From the NCBI GenBank assembly GCA_963580285.1, contig OY757015.1:134672029-134736028 (forward strand): DNA of 64,000 bases, written 5' to 3'. Position numbers and translations under genes: made by a program. The stretch is from Lucinisca nassula. Lineage: Eukaryota; Mollusca; Bivalvia; Lucinida; Lucinidae. The notes under the pieces were generated by a model. It was not told where the DNA came from. It saw only the letters and a program-made list of their open reading frames with translations, and did no database searches. This document shows positions 63,063-64,000 of this stretch, one piece after another (position 1 is the first letter of the stretch; the number at the start of each line of letters is the position of its first letter).

Positions 63063-63105
63063 GTAAGTTAAGGTGATATGTATACCCGATATATTTTTTT
63101 ACCAT

Positions 63106-63142
63106 TTTAGCTCACCAGAACCAAAGGCTCCAAGGAAGCTGA
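63106..63142 (+). mobile_element. Helentron-like 5' end fragment
   Basis: TTTTAGCTCACCAGAACCAA with AGGCTCCAAGGAAGCT; the same end type as the minus-strand end at 17240. Truncated after the hairpin. Confidence 0.55.
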
Positions 63143-63403
63143 TAATAAAATATACAGTAGTCAATCATCTGCACTGTCATTTAGCTCACCGAGGTGAGCT
63201 TTTGGGATCACTTTTTGTCCGTCATCCATCGTGCGTGCGTCCGTGCCTGCTTAAACAATTTCTTCAAACGACATCGTCTCCTAAACCACTGATCAGATTT
63301 TGACCAAACTTCACAGGAATGATCCTTAGGTGGTCCCCTTTCAAATAAAAATAAAAAATGAGATCCTTTAAGAGCAATGAAAACATTCATAAGAAAGAAG
63401 ATT

Positions 63404-63447
63404 GGTCATACTACGTAGTTTCGGCTAATAAAGCCTCATCAGTGACC
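63404..63447 (-). ncRNA. Hammerhead ribozyme, type I (copy 1)
   Basis: Minus strand 5' to 3': stem I GGTCA, core CTGATGA, stem II GGCT-TTATT-AGCC, core GAA, stem III ACT-ACGT-AGT, cleavage base A, stem I TGACC. All conserved core positions are present and stem I pairs perfectly (5 bp). Predicted cut between 63409 and 63408. Stem III has only 3 bp with a 4-base loop, as in retrozyme hammerheads that work best as dimers. Confidence 0.88.
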
Positions 63448-63798
63448 CTGGTATGATCGGGCAAAGAAAGCCCGAGGAAACATACTGCAACTCCGCGAAC
63501 CCCGAATAGACAGTCGATTCAAAGACTGATATAAATCAAAATAGGGTCCAAATAATTAAAGACCTGTCTAGAATACTAGTCTAAACCAATAATTTATTTC
63601 CGATTTCTCAGAATATTCAGACTGATCTCAAAGGACCAAAAGTAAAATATAAACTGCACTATGGTTGATGTACGGGGAGACTTTTTACGGCCGCCACACG
63701 GCACAACACCAGCTGCAGTGAAGGCAAATAAAAATCAAAAATGAGATCAAAAATGAGATCCTTTAAGAGCAATGAAAACATTCATAAGAAAGAAGATG

Positions 63799-63842
63799 GG
63801 TCATACTACGTAGTTTCGGCTAATAAAGCCTCATCAGTGATC
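63799..63842 (-). ncRNA. Hammerhead ribozyme, type I (copy 2)
   Basis: Identical core and stems II and III to copy 1. Stem I is GATCA against TGACC, with one mismatch at the fourth pair. Predicted cut between 63804 and 63803, so cleavage at both copies would release a 395-nt RNA. Confidence 0.85.
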
Positions 63843-64000
63843 AGTTGTTCAAATGGTTCCGGTCCGTTGCACATATAGGTCACAGGAGCCAAAAATCGAT
63901 TTTTTTCACCGAAAACTTAAAAAATCTTATTCTCTGAAACTGCAAGGCCCAGGTCTTTTGATATTTGGTATGAAGCTTCATCTAGTGGACCCCTACCAAG

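Larger units (their letters stand above)
63346..63843 (-). mobile_element. Retrozyme-like insertion with two hammerhead ribozymes
   Basis: 498-bp insertion in H15, made of about 1.25 copies of a 395-bp unit: the end segments (about 63352-63447 and 63747-63842) are direct repeats. Each end segment holds a hammerhead motif on the minus strand. The unit body (about 300 bp) has no ORF. Small non-coding tandem units with type I hammerheads are the signature of retrozymes, known in plants and animals; they depend on other retrotransposons for copying. No obvious target duplication. It is antisense to PGM2. Confidence 0.82.
63180..64000 (+). mobile_element. H15: Helentron/HINE-like element, runs off the window
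   Basis: 5' end TTAGCTCACCGAGGTGAGC, TCCGTCATCCATCGTGCG, then sequence colinear with H5 (ACCACTGATCAGATTTTGACC to ATGAAGCTTCATCTAGTGG). Interrupted at 63345/63844 by the retrozyme-like insertion; H5 is uninterrupted at the matching site (about 22575). Confidence 0.8.

Overview
The window is eukaryotic and looks like a marine bivalve or close lophotrochozoan; the species cannot be determined from the sequence. Reasons: a host gene split into small exons with GT-AG introns of 1-9 kb, mollusc-style tRNA-headed SINEs with CA, GTGA and ACAAACAA tails, and introns filled with short non-autonomous elements that carry internal tandem repeats next to GTCY-rich microsatellites.

The one host gene recognised is phosphoglucomutase-2 / phosphopentomutase (PGM2) on the + strand. 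Thirteen consecutive internal exons lie between 18940 and 63062. Together they are 1307 bp (about 435 codons), all splice phases agree, and they run from the N-terminal GTAGLR segment through the catalytic TASHNPK loop (serine codon 37704-37706), the metal-binding DPDADR (54553-54570) and the sugar-binding FEEAIG (62917-62934). The first exon was not found and the last exons, with the phosphate-binding loop, lie beyond the right edge.

Layout. 1-3500: a decayed Jockey/CR1-type LINE cut by a 1.25-kb Mutator-like element with 152-bp inverted repeats and a 9-bp target duplication. 5.1-7 kb: a SINE with an exact 14-bp target duplication and a Helentron-like element. 9.9-13.8 kb: a 3.9-kb Helentron-like element inside a SINE, with a second such element nested in it. 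14.2-16.3 kb: an antisense RTE-type LINE relic whose C-terminal segment became a 60-bp minisatellite. 18.9-63 kb: PGM2 exons separated by introns packed with repeats.

The introns hold three recurring systems. (1) At least twelve Helentron/HINE-like elements with a 5' hairpin, GTCY-rich stretch, internal tandem units, subterminal inverted repeat, and a 3' hairpin followed by CTAG or CTTG at a T-rich target; almost all point the same way as PGM2. (2) Three otherwise different repeat families (P1, P2, P3) built around one shared 65-75-bp palindromic core, present about twenty times. (3) A hairpin element family, M1, with more than a dozen copies.

The most striking local feature is at 63346-63843 on the minus strand: two copies of a complete type I hammerhead ribozyme core spaced exactly 395 bp apart, the architecture of a retrozyme. 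It sits inside a Helentron-like element, and a paralogous copy at 22400 shows the uninterrupted site.
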